From an uncultured Bacilli bacterium (lineage in GTDB: Bacteria > Bacillota_I > Bacilli_A > RF39 > UBA660), in NCBI GenBank assembly GCA_947585595.1, contig CANPXB010000001.1, positions 1 through 64,000 of the forward strand: a stretch of DNA of 64,000 bases, given 5' to 3'. The position numbers and the translations under genes were made by a program. Shown here in pieces: positions 49,603-57,913 of the stretch (the stretch's first letter is position 1; each line of letters starts with the position of its first letter). The notes below the pieces were generated by a model. It did no database searches. It saw nothing but the letters and a program-made list of their open reading frames with translations, and had not been told where the DNA came from.

Positions 49603-49827
49603 ATGTATTTATCTGATTTACAAAGTAAAGATATTATCAGTGTTAAAGATGGTCGTAAAATAGGGCGAATCATCGATGCTGAAATAAATAGTCAAGGTCG
49701 AATTATTAATTTAATTATTGAAGAAAAGAAAAACTTCCGTAAATTTGTTATTTCCTCCGAAGATACTAAAGTTTCATTTGATAATATATCTAAGATAGGG
49801 GAAGATGTAATTTTAGTTAATCTATGA
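49603..49827 (+). CDS. ylmC: YlmC/YmxH family PRC-barrel protein
   Basis: A 74-residue single PRC-barrel domain (LSDLQSKDIISVKDGRKIGR, DAEINSQGRIINLIIEE, KIGEDVILVNL). The family is linked to sporulation by genomic context with sigG, and this copy keeps that position. Function unproven; PRC barrels generally bind proteins or RNA. Ribosome site AAGGTGG. Confidence 0.88.
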   Translation: MYLSDLQSKDIISVKDGRKIGRIIDAEINSQGRIINLIIEEKKNFRKFVISSEDTKVSFDNISKIGEDVILVNL

Positions 49828-49833
49828 TATAAT
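49825..49833 (+). promoter_or_regulatory. extended -10 box TGATATAAT for lspA
   Basis: It overlaps the ylmC stop codon and lies 19 bases before the lspA ATG at 49853. Confidence 0.7.
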
Positions 49834-49852
49834 GTTTACCGAGGTGGCCGAA

Positions 49853-50362
49853 ATGAATAAGAAAATCTTAATTATTGCAACTATCATTTTAGCACTAGAT
49901 CAAATAAGTAAAATAATTGCTTCAATATATTTAAAATTAAATACTAGTTTAAAAGTAATACCTCATTTTTTTTATCTCACCTTATGTCATAATTATGGTG
50001 CTGCTTGGGGTATTTTTAAAGATTATAAAGTCTTAATAATTATTGGTACTTTACTTGCTATCATCTTAATTTATCACTTTATTTTTTGCTTTAAAACCAA
50101 TAAACGTAATAATCTTGCTTTTGGTTTATTAATTGGTGGTTTAGCTGGTAATTTAATTGACCGTCTTATCTATGGTTATGTTAGAGACTTCCTTGATTTT
50201 TATCTTTTTAAATATGATTATCCCGTATTTAATATTGCTGACATAGCTATTGTTATAGGAATTATCCTACTTATTTATGCTGTCTTTAAAGGGGAAGATG
50301 TAAATGAAGATAACAGTTCTAGAAAAAACAAACGAAAGACTAGACAAGTATCTAGCAAGTAA
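49853..50362 (+). CDS. lspA: lipoprotein signal peptidase (signal peptidase II)
   Basis: A 169-residue membrane aspartyl protease that cuts prolipoprotein signal peptides. Four membrane helices and the conserved blocks are visible: NYGAAWGIF (about 49-57), GGLAGNLIDRL with catalytic Asp (about 99-109) and FNIADIAIVIG with the second Asp (near 131). ATG at 49853 behind GAGGTGG; an upstream ATG at 49832 falls in the promoter. The last 59 bases overlap rluD in another frame and encode a basic tail. Confidence 0.95.
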   Translation: MNKKILIIATIILALDQISKIIASIYLKLNTSLKVIPHFFYLTLCHNYGAAWGIFKDYKVLIIIGTLLAIILIYHFIFCFKTNKRNNLAFGLLIGGLAGNLIDRLIYGYVRDFLDFYLFKYDYPVFNIADIAIVIGIILLIYAVFKGEDVNEDNSSRKNKRKTRQVSSK

Positions 50363-51206
50363 AACTGAATATACTCGTTCTTTAATTGCTAAAATGCTTG
50401 ATAGTAAAGTTATATTAGTTAATGAAAAACCAGAAAAAGCTTCTTATAAAGTTAAAGAAAATGATGAAATAATAATACCTGACGATTACGTTAAAGAAGT
50501 TGATATTACTCCAACTAAGATGGACTTAGATATCGTCTATGAAGATGATGACTTAATGATTATTAATAAACCAAGTGGTTTAGTTGTTCATCCTGGTAGT
50601 GGTAATTATGATCATACTTTAGTTAATGGTCTTATGTATTATACTGATAATCTAAGTGATATAAACGGTGAAGAAAGACCAGGTATCGTTCATCGTATAG
50701 ATAAAGATACTTCTGGTTTATTAGTTGTTGCTAAGAATAATAAAACTCATGCTATCTTAACGGATTATTTTAAAGATCATGAAAATATTAAAAGAGAGTA
50801 TATTGCTTTAATATGTGGTGAATTTCCTCATGACTCAGCAACGATTGATGCCCCAATTGGCAGAGATCCTAAAGACCGTAAAAAAATGGCTGTTGTTGCT
50901 GAAAACTCCAAACCAGCCATTACTTACTTAAAAGTCTTAAAAAGATATAAAGGCTATACTTTAGTTAGTTTAGTCTTAAAAACTGGTCGTACTCATCAAA
51001 TCAGAGTTCATATGCAATATATTGGTTATCCCATCTATAATGATCCTGTATATAATACTAAGAGTGCTACTGAGTTCGGCCAATTTCTTCATTCAGCTAA
51101 AATTGACTTTATTCATCCTATTACTAAAGAACATCTTCATTTCGAATGTCCTTTACCAGAATATTTTCAAAACTTTATAGATTCATTAGAAACAAATCAA
51201 AAATAA
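50304..51206 (+). CDS. rluD: 23S rRNA pseudouridine synthase (RluD/YlyB)
   Basis: A 300-residue enzyme with an N-terminal S4 domain (RLDKYLASKTEYTRSLIAKML), then the RluA-type catalytic domain with GIVHRIDKDTSGLLV holding the catalytic Asp (about residue 138) and KTGRTHQIRVHMQYIG. It modifies uridines in 23S rRNA. It starts within the end of lspA (59-bp overlap) behind AAAGGGGAAGATG, as in the Bacillus lspA-ylyB pair. Its last 32 bases overlap the end of the convergent small membrane gene. Confidence 0.94.
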   Translation: MKITVLEKTNERLDKYLASKTEYTRSLIAKMLDSKVILVNEKPEKASYKVKENDEIIIPDDYVKEVDITPTKMDLDIVYEDDDLMIINKPSGLVVHPGSGNYDHTLVNGLMYYTDNLSDINGEERPGIVHRIDKDTSGLLVVAKNNKTHAILTDYFKDHENIKREYIALICGEFPHDSATIDAPIGRDPKDRKKMAVVAENSKPAITYLKVLKRYKGYTLVSLVLKTGRTHQIRVHMQYIGYPIYNDPVYNTKSATEFGQFLHSAKIDFIHPITKEHLHFECPLPEYFQNFIDSLETNQK

Positions 51207-51510
51207 GATAAAAAATAAAGACAATATATATTAAGTAGGGCATTGAAAACAACTTATACTTATCATAAGTCATTCTTATTTCAAAACTTAAAAATATTGT
51301 ATTTACAAGTAAAAAGAATATATTAACTAAACTAAATAAATAATCTTTATAATAGAAGAAAAAGATTAAAAAAGAAAAAGATAAGATAAAATTCGATAAG
51401 ACAAAGAAAAACAAATCATTCTTCATCTTTTTCTCATAGATAATATGACAAAATAAAAAAGATAATAAAAGTAAAACAACGACATATAAACCAACTAAGA
51501 TTACAAGCAT
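51175..51510 (-). CDS. small hydrophobic membrane protein, unknown
   Basis: A 111-residue minus-strand protein with four membrane helices (about 2-22, 31-52, 57-77, 89-110). No family recognised. The ATG at 51510, six bases after GAGGTGAAG, is preferred to codons further upstream. It ends inside the convergent rluD gene (32-bp overlap) and no terminator lies between them. The codon pattern is hydrophobic and Phe/Ile-rich, so a chance open frame cannot be excluded, but the good ribosome site supports a gene. Confidence 0.5.
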   Translation of the reverse strand: MLVILVGLYVVVLLLLSFLFCHIIYEKKMKNDLFFFVLSNFILSFSFLIFFFYYKDYLFSLVNIFFLLVNTIFLSFEIRMTYDKYKLFSMPYLIYIVFIFYLIFDLFLMNL

Positions 51511-51655
51511 GATCTTCACCTCATAGTTAATCATATTAAAAAGACGTAAAACTATGAATGAAATATCTTGCAAATATTTTACTTAACAGCTATCATATTA
51601 ATTAATCTTTACGAGTAATTAAATTTATAATAAAATTATAGATAGGAGGAATTTT

Positions 51656-52831
51656 ATGAGTACAATTGTAATGAATACAAAAGATGAAGTAATCATGAAG
51701 TTAGTCCATTATTTTATCACCGAGGGAAATTATAATCCTATCGTTGTTAATGGTGTTAAAGATGAAATATGGTTAGAAAATACTGATGGACCTTATCGTA
51801 TCGTTCGTATCAATTCTAATAATATTTTTAATAAAGAACAACTTGAATATGACAATTATAAAATTGAAAGTATTGTCCGTCAGATTAAGAAGAAAACCTT
51901 ATCATTTAATGTTAATACTTTAAATATTTTATTAGATGTTAATGAAGATTTAAAACTAGAAGAAACTAAGAATATTAAACCTGTTTCTTTAGTTGGTAGT
52001 GATTTAAATATTACAAATGAAGGTATTTTAGAAGCTTTTCCTAATATTAATGAAAAACTTTTAAAAGATACAAATGGAGTTGAATTAATTTTGAATGTTA
52101 CAAAGGATATAAATCAAAAAACGGAAAAAGATAATATGTTATATGAAAGAACTTTCCGTCCTAAAAAAATTGTTGTTACTTATCTCTTAATCCTTGCTTG
52201 TGTTATTATGTTTGGTCTTACTTGTTTAAAAGGTGGTCAAGCATTTATTGCTGGTGATGATAACCATTATGTTGCTAATATCTTAGGTCAGATGGGTGGC
52301 GATAATGTTCGATTAGTTCAAAGTGGTGAAATATGGCGTTTATTTACTTCCATGTTCTTACATGCTTCAATAATCCACTTATTAGTTAATATGTATTCTC
52401 TAAATGTCTTAGGTCGTCAAATTGAAACCTTCCTTGGTAAAACTAAACTAATTATTATTTACTTAGTAAGTGGTCTATGTGGTAGTTTATTATCTGTTGC
52501 CACTATGGATACTAATATTATTGCTGTTGGTGCTTCAGGTGCTATCTTTGGTTTAGCTGGAGCTTTACTATATTTTGGTTATCACTATCGTACTTACTTA
52601 GGAGATGCCTTAAAAAGACAAATAATACCCGTTATTGTTATTAACTTAATAATAGGTAGTATGATTAGTGGTGTAGATAACTTCTGTCATATAGGTGGCT
52701 TAGTCGGTGGTATCCTAATAACGATGGCCTTAGGTATTGATGGTCGATCTAAAACCTATGAAAAAGTAAATGGCGTTATATGTTTACTTATCTTCGTTGC
52801 CATTCTTATTTACGCAATATTCTTTAAATAA
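51656..52831 (+). CDS. rhomboid-family intramembrane serine protease
   Basis: A 391-residue protein of GluP/YqgP layout with a cytoplasmic domain of about 170 residues first, then seven membrane helices. WRLFTSMFLHASIIHLLVNM (about 224-243), the catalytic Ser in GASGAIFGLAGAL (near 292) and the His in NFCHIGGLVGG (near 343) are intact. It cleaves membrane proteins within the bilayer. AGGAGG ribosome site. It ends with a terminator shared with lexA. Confidence 0.92.
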   Translation: MSTIVMNTKDEVIMKLVHYFITEGNYNPIVVNGVKDEIWLENTDGPYRIVRINSNNIFNKEQLEYDNYKIESIVRQIKKKTLSFNVNTLNILLDVNEDLKLEETKNIKPVSLVGSDLNITNEGILEAFPNINEKLLKDTNGVELILNVTKDINQKTEKDNMLYERTFRPKKIVVTYLLILACVIMFGLTCLKGGQAFIAGDDNHYVANILGQMGGDNVRLVQSGEIWRLFTSMFLHASIIHLLVNMYSLNVLGRQIETFLGKTKLIIIYLVSGLCGSLLSVATMDTNIIAVGASGAIFGLAGALLYFGYHYRTYLGDALKRQIIPVIVINLIIGSMISGVDNFCHIGGLVGGILITMALGIDGRSKTYEKVNGVICLLIFVAILIYAIFFK

Positions 52832-52837
52832 AAAAAA

Positions 52838-52865
52838 TTCATATCATTATATGAACTTTTTATTT
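52838..52865. terminator. bidirectional terminator
   Basis: TTCATAT (52838-52844) pairs with ATATGAA (52849-52855). T-runs flank it on both strands, between the rhomboid gene and lexA. Confidence 0.85.
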
Positions 52866-52868
52866 GTT

Positions 52869-53489
52869 TTAAATATTACGATATAAACCGATAGCTTTAC
52901 CTAAGATTGTACAACTATCTAAAATAATAGGGCTCATTGTATCATTTTCTGGTTGTAATCTAATATGATCTTTCTCTTTATAAAAAGTCTTTAATGTTAC
53001 TTCACCATCTGATGTCATAGCTACAACTATCTCCCCATTACGAGCAACACCTTGTCTTTGGACAATGATAATATCCCCATCATAAATACCTTTATTAATC
53101 ATTGATTCACCATTAGCTTCTAAAGTAAAAATCGTTTCTTTAGGAGGAATTAAATTAGCTGGTAGGGTAAACCATTCATCAGGGTTTTCAATAGCTTCAA
53201 TTGGATTACCACAAGCTACTTTACCAAGTAAAGGTACTTTAACTAAATCTTCATTCTTCTTTGCGTATTCATTCTCCCCAACAATTTCAATTGTTCTAAA
53301 TTTCGAATTAGCTTTACGAATACATCCCGCATCTTCTAACTTCTTTAAATGTGAGTGAACAGTCGCAGGAGAAGATAAACCTAAAGCCGCTCCAATCTCT
53401 CTCGTTGAAGGTGGATATCCATGATCAACAACGTATTTCTTTATATAGTTAAGAACATCTTCTTGTCTTTTAGTAATATTCTTTTCCAT
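52869..53489 (-). CDS. lexA: LexA repressor of the SOS response
   Basis: A 206-residue repressor, full length. The winged helix (STREIGAALGLSSPATVHSHLKKLE, about 27-51) is followed by the S24 domain with catalytic Ser in NGESMINKGIYDGD and Lys in VTLKTFY. The cleavage site reads GKVACGNP, so the cut bond is Cys-Gly (as in UmuD) rather than the usual Ala-Gly. Start at ATG 53489 behind GGAGG. Its promoter carries a LexA box, giving autoregulation, and it is divergent from a 46-residue membrane protein, as lexA-yneA in Bacillus. Confidence 0.95.
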   Translation of the reverse strand: MEKNITKRQEDVLNYIKKYVVDHGYPPSTREIGAALGLSSPATVHSHLKKLEDAGCIRKANSKFRTIEIVGENEYAKKNEDLVKVPLLGKVACGNPIEAIENPDEWFTLPANLIPPKETIFTLEANGESMINKGIYDGDIIIVQRQGVARNGEIVVAMTSDGEVTLKTFYKEKDHIRLQPENDTMSPIILDSCTILGKAIGLYRNI

Positions 53490-53506
53490 ATTCAACCTCC
53501 AATAAC

Positions 53507-53535
53507 ATCATAACATAACCAAGCAGAGAAGTCAA
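53507..53535 (-). promoter_or_regulatory. lexA promoter TTGACT, 17 bp, TATGAT
   Basis: Read on the minus strand, -35 is at 53530-53535 and -10 at 53507-53512. LexA box 1 overlaps the -35 element. Confidence 0.75.
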
Positions 53536-53546
53536 ACAAATGTTTA
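53533..53546. promoter_or_regulatory. LexA box 1 CAAACAAATGTTTA
   Basis: It fits a CAAAC-N4-GTTT dyad, close to the Bacillus CGAAC-N4-GTTCG box. It overlaps the lexA -35. Confidence 0.7.
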
Positions 53547-53601
53547 TTTTTCAACTTTTTTCCATCATAAAAACGACTTGTCAAATAAAAATGTCAAAAT
53601 A

Positions 53602-53615
53602 CAAACAAATGTTTT
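53602..53615. promoter_or_regulatory. LexA box 2 CAAACAAATGTTTT
   Basis: The first 13 bases are identical to box 1. It lies just upstream of the plus-strand promoter. Confidence 0.7.
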
Positions 53616-53624
53616 AAATATCTA

Positions 53625-53653
53625 TTGACACAAACAAGCGTATGTAATATGAT
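53625..53653 (+). promoter_or_regulatory. promoter TTGACA, 17 bp, TATGAT
   Basis: -35 at 53625-53630 and -10 at 53648-53653. It drives the 46-residue membrane protein, and box 3 fills its spacer. Confidence 0.8.
53631..53644. promoter_or_regulatory. LexA box 3 CAAACAAGCGTATG (imperfect)
   Basis: It has the same CAAAC left arm and a degenerate right arm. It lies exactly between -35 and -10, where bound LexA would block RNA polymerase. Confidence 0.55.
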
Positions 53654-53678
53654 AAAGATGGTAAAAGGAGTGAGGAAA

Positions 53679-53819
53679 ATGAAAAATAGTGAAACAATTA
53701 AGAATGTGGCAGGAGTTATAGTTCTATACTTAATCATCATTCTTGGTGTTATTGCTGTTGATGCTCGAATGGAGGTTATTAATAGCAGAACAACCAATGT
53801 TGCTTCATTAGGAAATTAA
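53679..53819 (+). CDS. 46-residue SOS-controlled membrane protein in the yneA position
   Basis: A small protein with a polar start, one membrane helix (VAGVIVLYLIIILGVIAVDA, about 10-29) and a short polar tail. It starts at ATG 53679 behind AAAGGAGTG; the open frame continues upstream, but that part contains the promoter. It lies divergent from lexA under two LexA boxes, in the place of Bacillus yneA, an SOS division inhibitor of about 105 residues with a membrane helix and LysM domain. LysM is missing here. An SOS-induced division-blocking role is inferred from position and shape only. Confidence 0.6.
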   Translation: MKNSETIKNVAGVIVLYLIIILGVIAVDARMEVINSRTTNVASLGN

Positions 53820-53843
53820 TATCAGGTATCTGATATTTTTTCT
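53818..53843 (+). terminator. intrinsic terminator
   Basis: AATATCAG (53818-53825) pairs with CTGATATT (53830-53837), followed by T. Confidence 0.85.
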
Positions 53844-53892
53844 ATTTTAAAAAAAAATAATATAGTGTATAATCAACATAAGAGGTTATAAT

Positions 53893-55032
53893 ATGAAAAA
53901 AAGAATTTTATTAACTTATGCAATGTATGGTAATGGACATCGTGCTATCGCTGAATACATTCAAAGTTATTTTAAAAAGCAAGATCCTGAACTTGAAATT
54001 CTTGCGATAGATTTATTAAAATACTCAACACCTATCTTAGGTCGTATGAGTCAAAAAGTAACTGATTTCTTTTTATTAAAATTCCCCCTTGGTTGGTCAT
54101 TCATCTATGATATCTTTGATACTAAAATAAGTGCTGCTCTAGCTAACCATACCAGTATGAGCTTATTTAAAAATAAAAGGATGAAAAAAATAATTAGTGA
54201 TTTTAATCCTGATATGACTATATCTACCCATTTCTTTGGTAGTAGTTTAATTGAATACTATAATCGTAAAGGTGTTATTAATTCTAAACTTATTACCGTA
54301 GTTACTGATTATGAAGCTCATAGTTTATGGTTAAGAGGTTATAAAAATGAACAAGCTATCTTTGTTGGTGATAAAGACGAAGTTAACTACTTAGTTAAAA
54401 AAGGTGTTAAAAGAAGTATTATTAAACCATATGGTATTCCAATTCATCCAACTACTAGTGTCGATTTTGATGTTATTAAAGCCACCGAAAAATATGGCTT
54501 TGATGGAACTCGTCCTATCTGTTTATTCTTTGGTGGTGGCGGTAATGGTGGAACCCATTCACTACCATATATTCGTAAAATAATAAAAAGTAATTTAAAT
54601 ATCGATTTTATTTATGTTGCTGGTAAAAATCAAGCTGCTAAAGATAAAGTCGATAAGTGGATTAAAGAATATAATATTAAAAATATGAAAACATTAGGTT
54701 TTGTTAACAATGTACCTGAACTATTACAAATATGTGACTTTGTTGTTTCTAAACCAGGTGGAGCACAAACTACAGAAAGCTTATATTTTAAAAAACCTGT
54801 TATTATGATTAACTGTAGTGGTGGTCAAGAAGTAGGTAATATTAAATACTTTGAAAAACATGGTTATGGTAAACGTTTTAGAACTTCATTTATGTTTAAT
54901 AAATATATGCAACGTATTTCTGATAATCCAAAATTAATTGAAGATATGCAAAAAAACATGGCTTCTAACACAAATGATAAAGCCATGGAAAAACTTTATG
55001 CAGTTGCTATGAAGCACTTAAAGGAGAAGTAA
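53893..55032 (+). CDS. ugtP: processive diacylglycerol glucosyltransferase (UgtP/MGDG synthase family)
   Basis: A 379-residue GT28-type glycosyltransferase. The N-terminal YAMYGNGHRAIAEYI (about 9-23) and MGDG-synthase domain (SQKVTDFFLLKFPLGWSFIY, DFNPDMTISTHFF) come first, followed by the nucleotide-sugar site with LFFGGGGNGG (about 214-223) and SKPGGAQTTES (near 292-302). Such enzymes add glucose to diacylglycerol for glycolipids and lipoteichoic acid anchors; in Bacillus, UgtP also links nutrition to cell division. A -10 box (TATAAT 53878-53883) precedes it. Confidence 0.85.
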   Translation: MKKRILLTYAMYGNGHRAIAEYIQSYFKKQDPELEILAIDLLKYSTPILGRMSQKVTDFFLLKFPLGWSFIYDIFDTKISAALANHTSMSLFKNKRMKKIISDFNPDMTISTHFFGSSLIEYYNRKGVINSKLITVVTDYEAHSLWLRGYKNEQAIFVGDKDEVNYLVKKGVKRSIIKPYGIPIHPTTSVDFDVIKATEKYGFDGTRPICLFFGGGGNGGTHSLPYIRKIIKSNLNIDFIYVAGKNQAAKDKVDKWIKEYNIKNMKTLGFVNNVPELLQICDFVVSKPGGAQTTESLYFKKPVIMINCSGGQEVGNIKYFEKHGYGKRFRTSFMFNKYMQRISDNPKLIEDMQKNMASNTNDKAMEKLYAVAMKHLKEK

Positions 55033-55050
55033 GATACTTCTTCTTTTTCT
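55025..55050 (+). terminator. intrinsic terminator
   Basis: GAAGTA (55026-55031) pairs with TACTTC (55035-55040), followed by TTCTTTTTCT. It overlaps the coding end. Confidence 0.65.
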
Positions 55051-55070
55051 ATTTACTAATAAAAAAATAT

Positions 55071-55079
55071 TGGTATAAT
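55071..55079 (+). promoter_or_regulatory. extended -10 box TGGTATAAT for tkt
   Basis: It lies 21 bases before the tkt ATG; ribosome site AGGAGAGTG. Confidence 0.75.
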
Positions 55080-55100
55080 TAAGAATAGGAGAGTGATGTT

Positions 55101-57083
55101 ATGAACCCTGATTCAACTCATTCATTAAATAGCTTAAGAATCCTAAGTATCGATATGATATCCTATGCCAAAAGCGGTCACCCTGGTATTTGTCTAGGTG
55201 CTGCACCGATTATTTTCTCAGCCTATGTCGATAATTTAAATATTCATCCTGGAGATCCTAAATGGCCGAATCGTGATCGCTTTGTTATGAGTGCTGGCCA
55301 TGGATCTGCTTTATTATATGCCATGCTTTTTATGGCTGGTTATGATATTTCAATTGATGACTTAGTTGATTTCCGTAAAATAGATTCTAAAACGCCAGGT
55401 CATCCAGAATATGGTATAACACCTGGGGTTGAAACTTCAACTGGTCCATTAGGACAAGGCTTTGCTAATGCCGTAGGTATGGCCATTGCTGAAAAATATC
55501 TTCAAACTTTACTTGAAGAAGAAATTCCTAAACAAAAGCTAATTAATTACTATGTCTATGCTTTAGTAGGTGATGGTGATTTAATGGAAGGTGTTGCTAA
55601 TGAAGCTGCTTCCTTAGCTGGAACTTTAGGTCTAGATAACTTAATTGTCCTATACGATTCTAATGATATTACTTTAGATGGTGAGTTAAAAAAAGCTAAT
55701 ACTGAAAATATTATTCAAAAATTCATCACGCTTGGTTGGGAAGTCGACTTTGTTCCTGAAGGTAATGATGTTCGTGAAATAGATAAAGCTATTACTCGTG
55801 CTAAAGTAAATAAAAAACCAACCTTAATTGAAATTAAAACAGTTATTGGTCGTGGATCTTACTATGAAGGTAAAAACCTAGTTCATGGTAAACCTTTAAA
55901 TAAAGATGATATGATTAATATTCGTAAAAAATATAATATTTCAACTAATACTATGGAAATAACTGAAAATGCCGTTAAATATGTTCGTGAATCAATTAAA
56001 GCTCGTACAGAACTTAATTATAAAAATTGGCAAAGTTATTTTACTAGTATCAAAAATAGTAACCCTAATGAAAACTTAAAAAAATTACTTGATTTCATCG
56101 AAACCGGTGAAGTTAATATTCCATTTAGTAGTAGTAACTTTAAAATTCAAAATAACTATAGTGAAGAATTACGTGAATCTAACTCTAAAATGATGAATAT
56201 AATTAGTGACCGTAATAAATTATTCTTAGGTGGTAGTGCTGACTTAGCTACATCTTGTCATACTGGTCTTTTAAAAGAAGTAGATTTCAGTAAAAAAGAT
56301 AATATGGGCCGTAACATTAACTTTGGTGTTCGTGAACATGCTATGGGAGCTATCTTAAATGGTCTTGCTTTATCTGGTTTCCGTGTCTTTGGTTCAACTT
56401 TCTTAGTTTTCTCTGATTACTTAAAACCAGCTCTTCGTATGAGTGCTTTAATGAATCTTCCTGTTACCTATATCTTTACTCATGACTCTGTAACAATCGG
56501 TCAAGACGGTCCAACTCATGAACCAATTGAACAACTAGCTATGTTAAGAACAACTCCTAACTTAACAGTCTTCCGTCCTGCGGATATCAATGAAGTTATT
56601 GGTTGTTGGGATTATATCTTAGAAAATAAAAAACCAGTTGCTTTAGTTCTCTCTAAAGAAGAAGCCCATATCCTAGATGGTACAGATGGTGAATCAGTAA
56701 AAAAAGGTGCTTACATAATTCGTAAAGAAACCCAAAGACTAGATGCTGTCTTAGTTAGTACGGGTATTGATTTAACAACCACATACTTAATATCTGAAGA
56801 ACTAAGAAGTAAAGGTATCGATACCCGTTTAGTATCGATGCCATCAGTTGACTTATTCTTAAACCAAAGTAAAGAATATCAAAATTCCATAATTCCTCCA
56901 AATGCTAAAGTCTTTACTGTCGAAGCTAGTTCAACCTTACCTTGGTATCGTTTTGCATCTCCTGATTGTGCTATTGGTATTGATACCTTTGGTTATAGTG
57001 GAAAAAAAGACGATGTCTTAAAGAAAGTCGGATTCGATTACGTTACCATCCTTCATAAAATAGAAGAAAATATTAAAAATTAA
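55101..57083 (+). CDS. tkt: transketolase
   Basis: A 660-residue thiamine-diphosphate enzyme of the pentose phosphate pathway. Seen: SGHPGICLGAAP at the N-terminus, STGPLGQGFANAVG, the ThDP motif GDGDLMEGVANEAASLAG (about 153-170) and NLIVLYDSNDITLDG, the pyrimidine domain with GVREHAMGAILNGLAL and DSVTIGQDGPTHEP, and a complete C-terminal domain. Length is normal for the family. It is followed by sirA and yneF, the same order as in Bacillus subtilis. Confidence 0.97.
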   Translation: MNPDSTHSLNSLRILSIDMISYAKSGHPGICLGAAPIIFSAYVDNLNIHPGDPKWPNRDRFVMSAGHGSALLYAMLFMAGYDISIDDLVDFRKIDSKTPGHPEYGITPGVETSTGPLGQGFANAVGMAIAEKYLQTLLEEEIPKQKLINYYVYALVGDGDLMEGVANEAASLAGTLGLDNLIVLYDSNDITLDGELKKANTENIIQKFITLGWEVDFVPEGNDVREIDKAITRAKVNKKPTLIEIKTVIGRGSYYEGKNLVHGKPLNKDDMINIRKKYNISTNTMEITENAVKYVRESIKARTELNYKNWQSYFTSIKNSNPNENLKKLLDFIETGEVNIPFSSSNFKIQNNYSEELRESNSKMMNIISDRNKLFLGGSADLATSCHTGLLKEVDFSKKDNMGRNINFGVREHAMGAILNGLALSGFRVFGSTFLVFSDYLKPALRMSALMNLPVTYIFTHDSVTIGQDGPTHEPIEQLAMLRTTPNLTVFRPADINEVIGCWDYILENKKPVALVLSKEEAHILDGTDGESVKKGAYIIRKETQRLDAVLVSTGIDLTTTYLISEELRSKGIDTRLVSMPSVDLFLNQSKEYQNSIIPPNAKVFTVEASSTLPWYRFASPDCAIGIDTFGYSGKKDDVLKKVGFDYVTILHKIEENIKN

Positions 57084-57103
57084 TTAATTTCGACAAAATA
57101 AAC

Positions 57104-57139
57104 CACCAATAAGCGTTATCTTCTTATTGGTGATTTTTA
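57104..57139 (+). promoter_or_regulatory. tkt terminator hairpin that holds the sirA ribosome site
   Basis: CACCAATAAG (57104-57113) pairs exactly with CTTATTGGTG (57123-57132), followed by TTTTT. GGTG in the 3' arm is the ribosome site of the gene starting at 57140. No separate -10 box is seen between tkt and that gene. Confidence 0.75.
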
Positions 57140-57553
57140 ATGCGTACATACTATGTTTTTAAAATTAAAGAACCATATTGTAATTTAACTAAATCTTGTC
57201 CTTATAATTTATATAAAACTTTAGAAAGTATCTATTATTTAAATAATGATCAAATAAAAGTAGCATATAACTTCTTTAGTCAGATAAGAGATTACTTTAA
57301 TAAAGATAATTTAGATTATAACTTATATGAACGTTATAAAAATAAAGATAATTATACTAAAATGAACTATACCCATATGATATATGATTATTTTACCAAA
57401 GAAAAAACCAAATTAATAATAAATAAATCATATCTTTATCTTAAATCAACTAAAGAAGTTCCAACTTTTTTAAAAGTCCTTTCTAAAAAAGATCGTCTCT
57501 TTGTCTGTGACTTTATTAACAAAGATTACTTTTGGTTAGAACAAATTCAATAA
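57140..57553 (+). CDS. sirA: SirA-like sporulation inhibitor of DnaA
   Basis: A 137-residue protein with the overall pattern of SirA (YneE): the N-terminal TYYVFKIKE strand, a helical middle and a C-terminal LFVCDFINKDYFWLEQ strand pair. In Bacillus, SirA binds DnaA domain I and stops new rounds of replication during sporulation. Similarity is moderate and taken from memory, but its place between tkt and yneF is exactly that of Bacillus sirA. The ribosome site is inside the terminator stem of tkt. Confidence 0.65.
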   Translation: MRTYYVFKIKEPYCNLTKSCPYNLYKTLESIYYLNNDQIKVAYNFFSQIRDYFNKDNLDYNLYERYKNKDNYTKMNYTHMIYDYFTKEKTKLIINKSYLYLKSTKEVPTFLKVLSKKDRLFVCDFINKDYFWLEQIQ

Positions 57554-57608
57554 GTATTGTTAAATAATTAAATATTTAGTAAAATAAACATACAAAGGAG
57601 TGATATAA

Positions 57609-57818
57609 ATGCTTGCAGATATATTACAAGTCGGAGCCGGTCTTATTATCGGTTTAATAATTGGTTTCTTTGTTGCCAGATATTTCTTTAAAAAACAAAT
57701 TGAACAAAATCCTCCAATTAATGAAAAAATGATTGAAGCGATGATGAGTGGAATGGGTCGAAAACCTAGTCAAAAACAAGTCCGCCAAATAATGCAACAA
57801 ATGAATCGTTACAAATAA
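57609..57818 (+). CDS. yneF: YneF family (UPF0154) small membrane protein
   Basis: A 69-residue protein with one membrane helix (about 8-29, GAGLIIGLIIGFFVARYFF) and the conserved tail NPPINEKMIEAMMSGMGRKPSQKQVRQIM. The family is near-universal in Bacilli and has no known function. Its position after sirA matches Bacillus. Ribosome site AAGGAGTG. Confidence 0.92.
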   Translation: MLADILQVGAGLIIGLIIGFFVARYFFKKQIEQNPPINEKMIEAMMSGMGRKPSQKQVRQIMQQMNRYK

Positions 57819-57845
57819 CAACTTAAAATTAAGTTGTTTTTTTCT
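57817..57845 (+). terminator. intrinsic terminator
   Basis: AACAACTTAA (57817-57826) pairs with TTAAGTTGTT (57829-57838), followed by T. Confidence 0.85.
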
Positions 57846-57913
57846 TAAACTTATTGTCAAAATAGGTATATTTATGTTATTCTTAATATGCATAGAATAA
57901 TAAGAGGTGGCAT

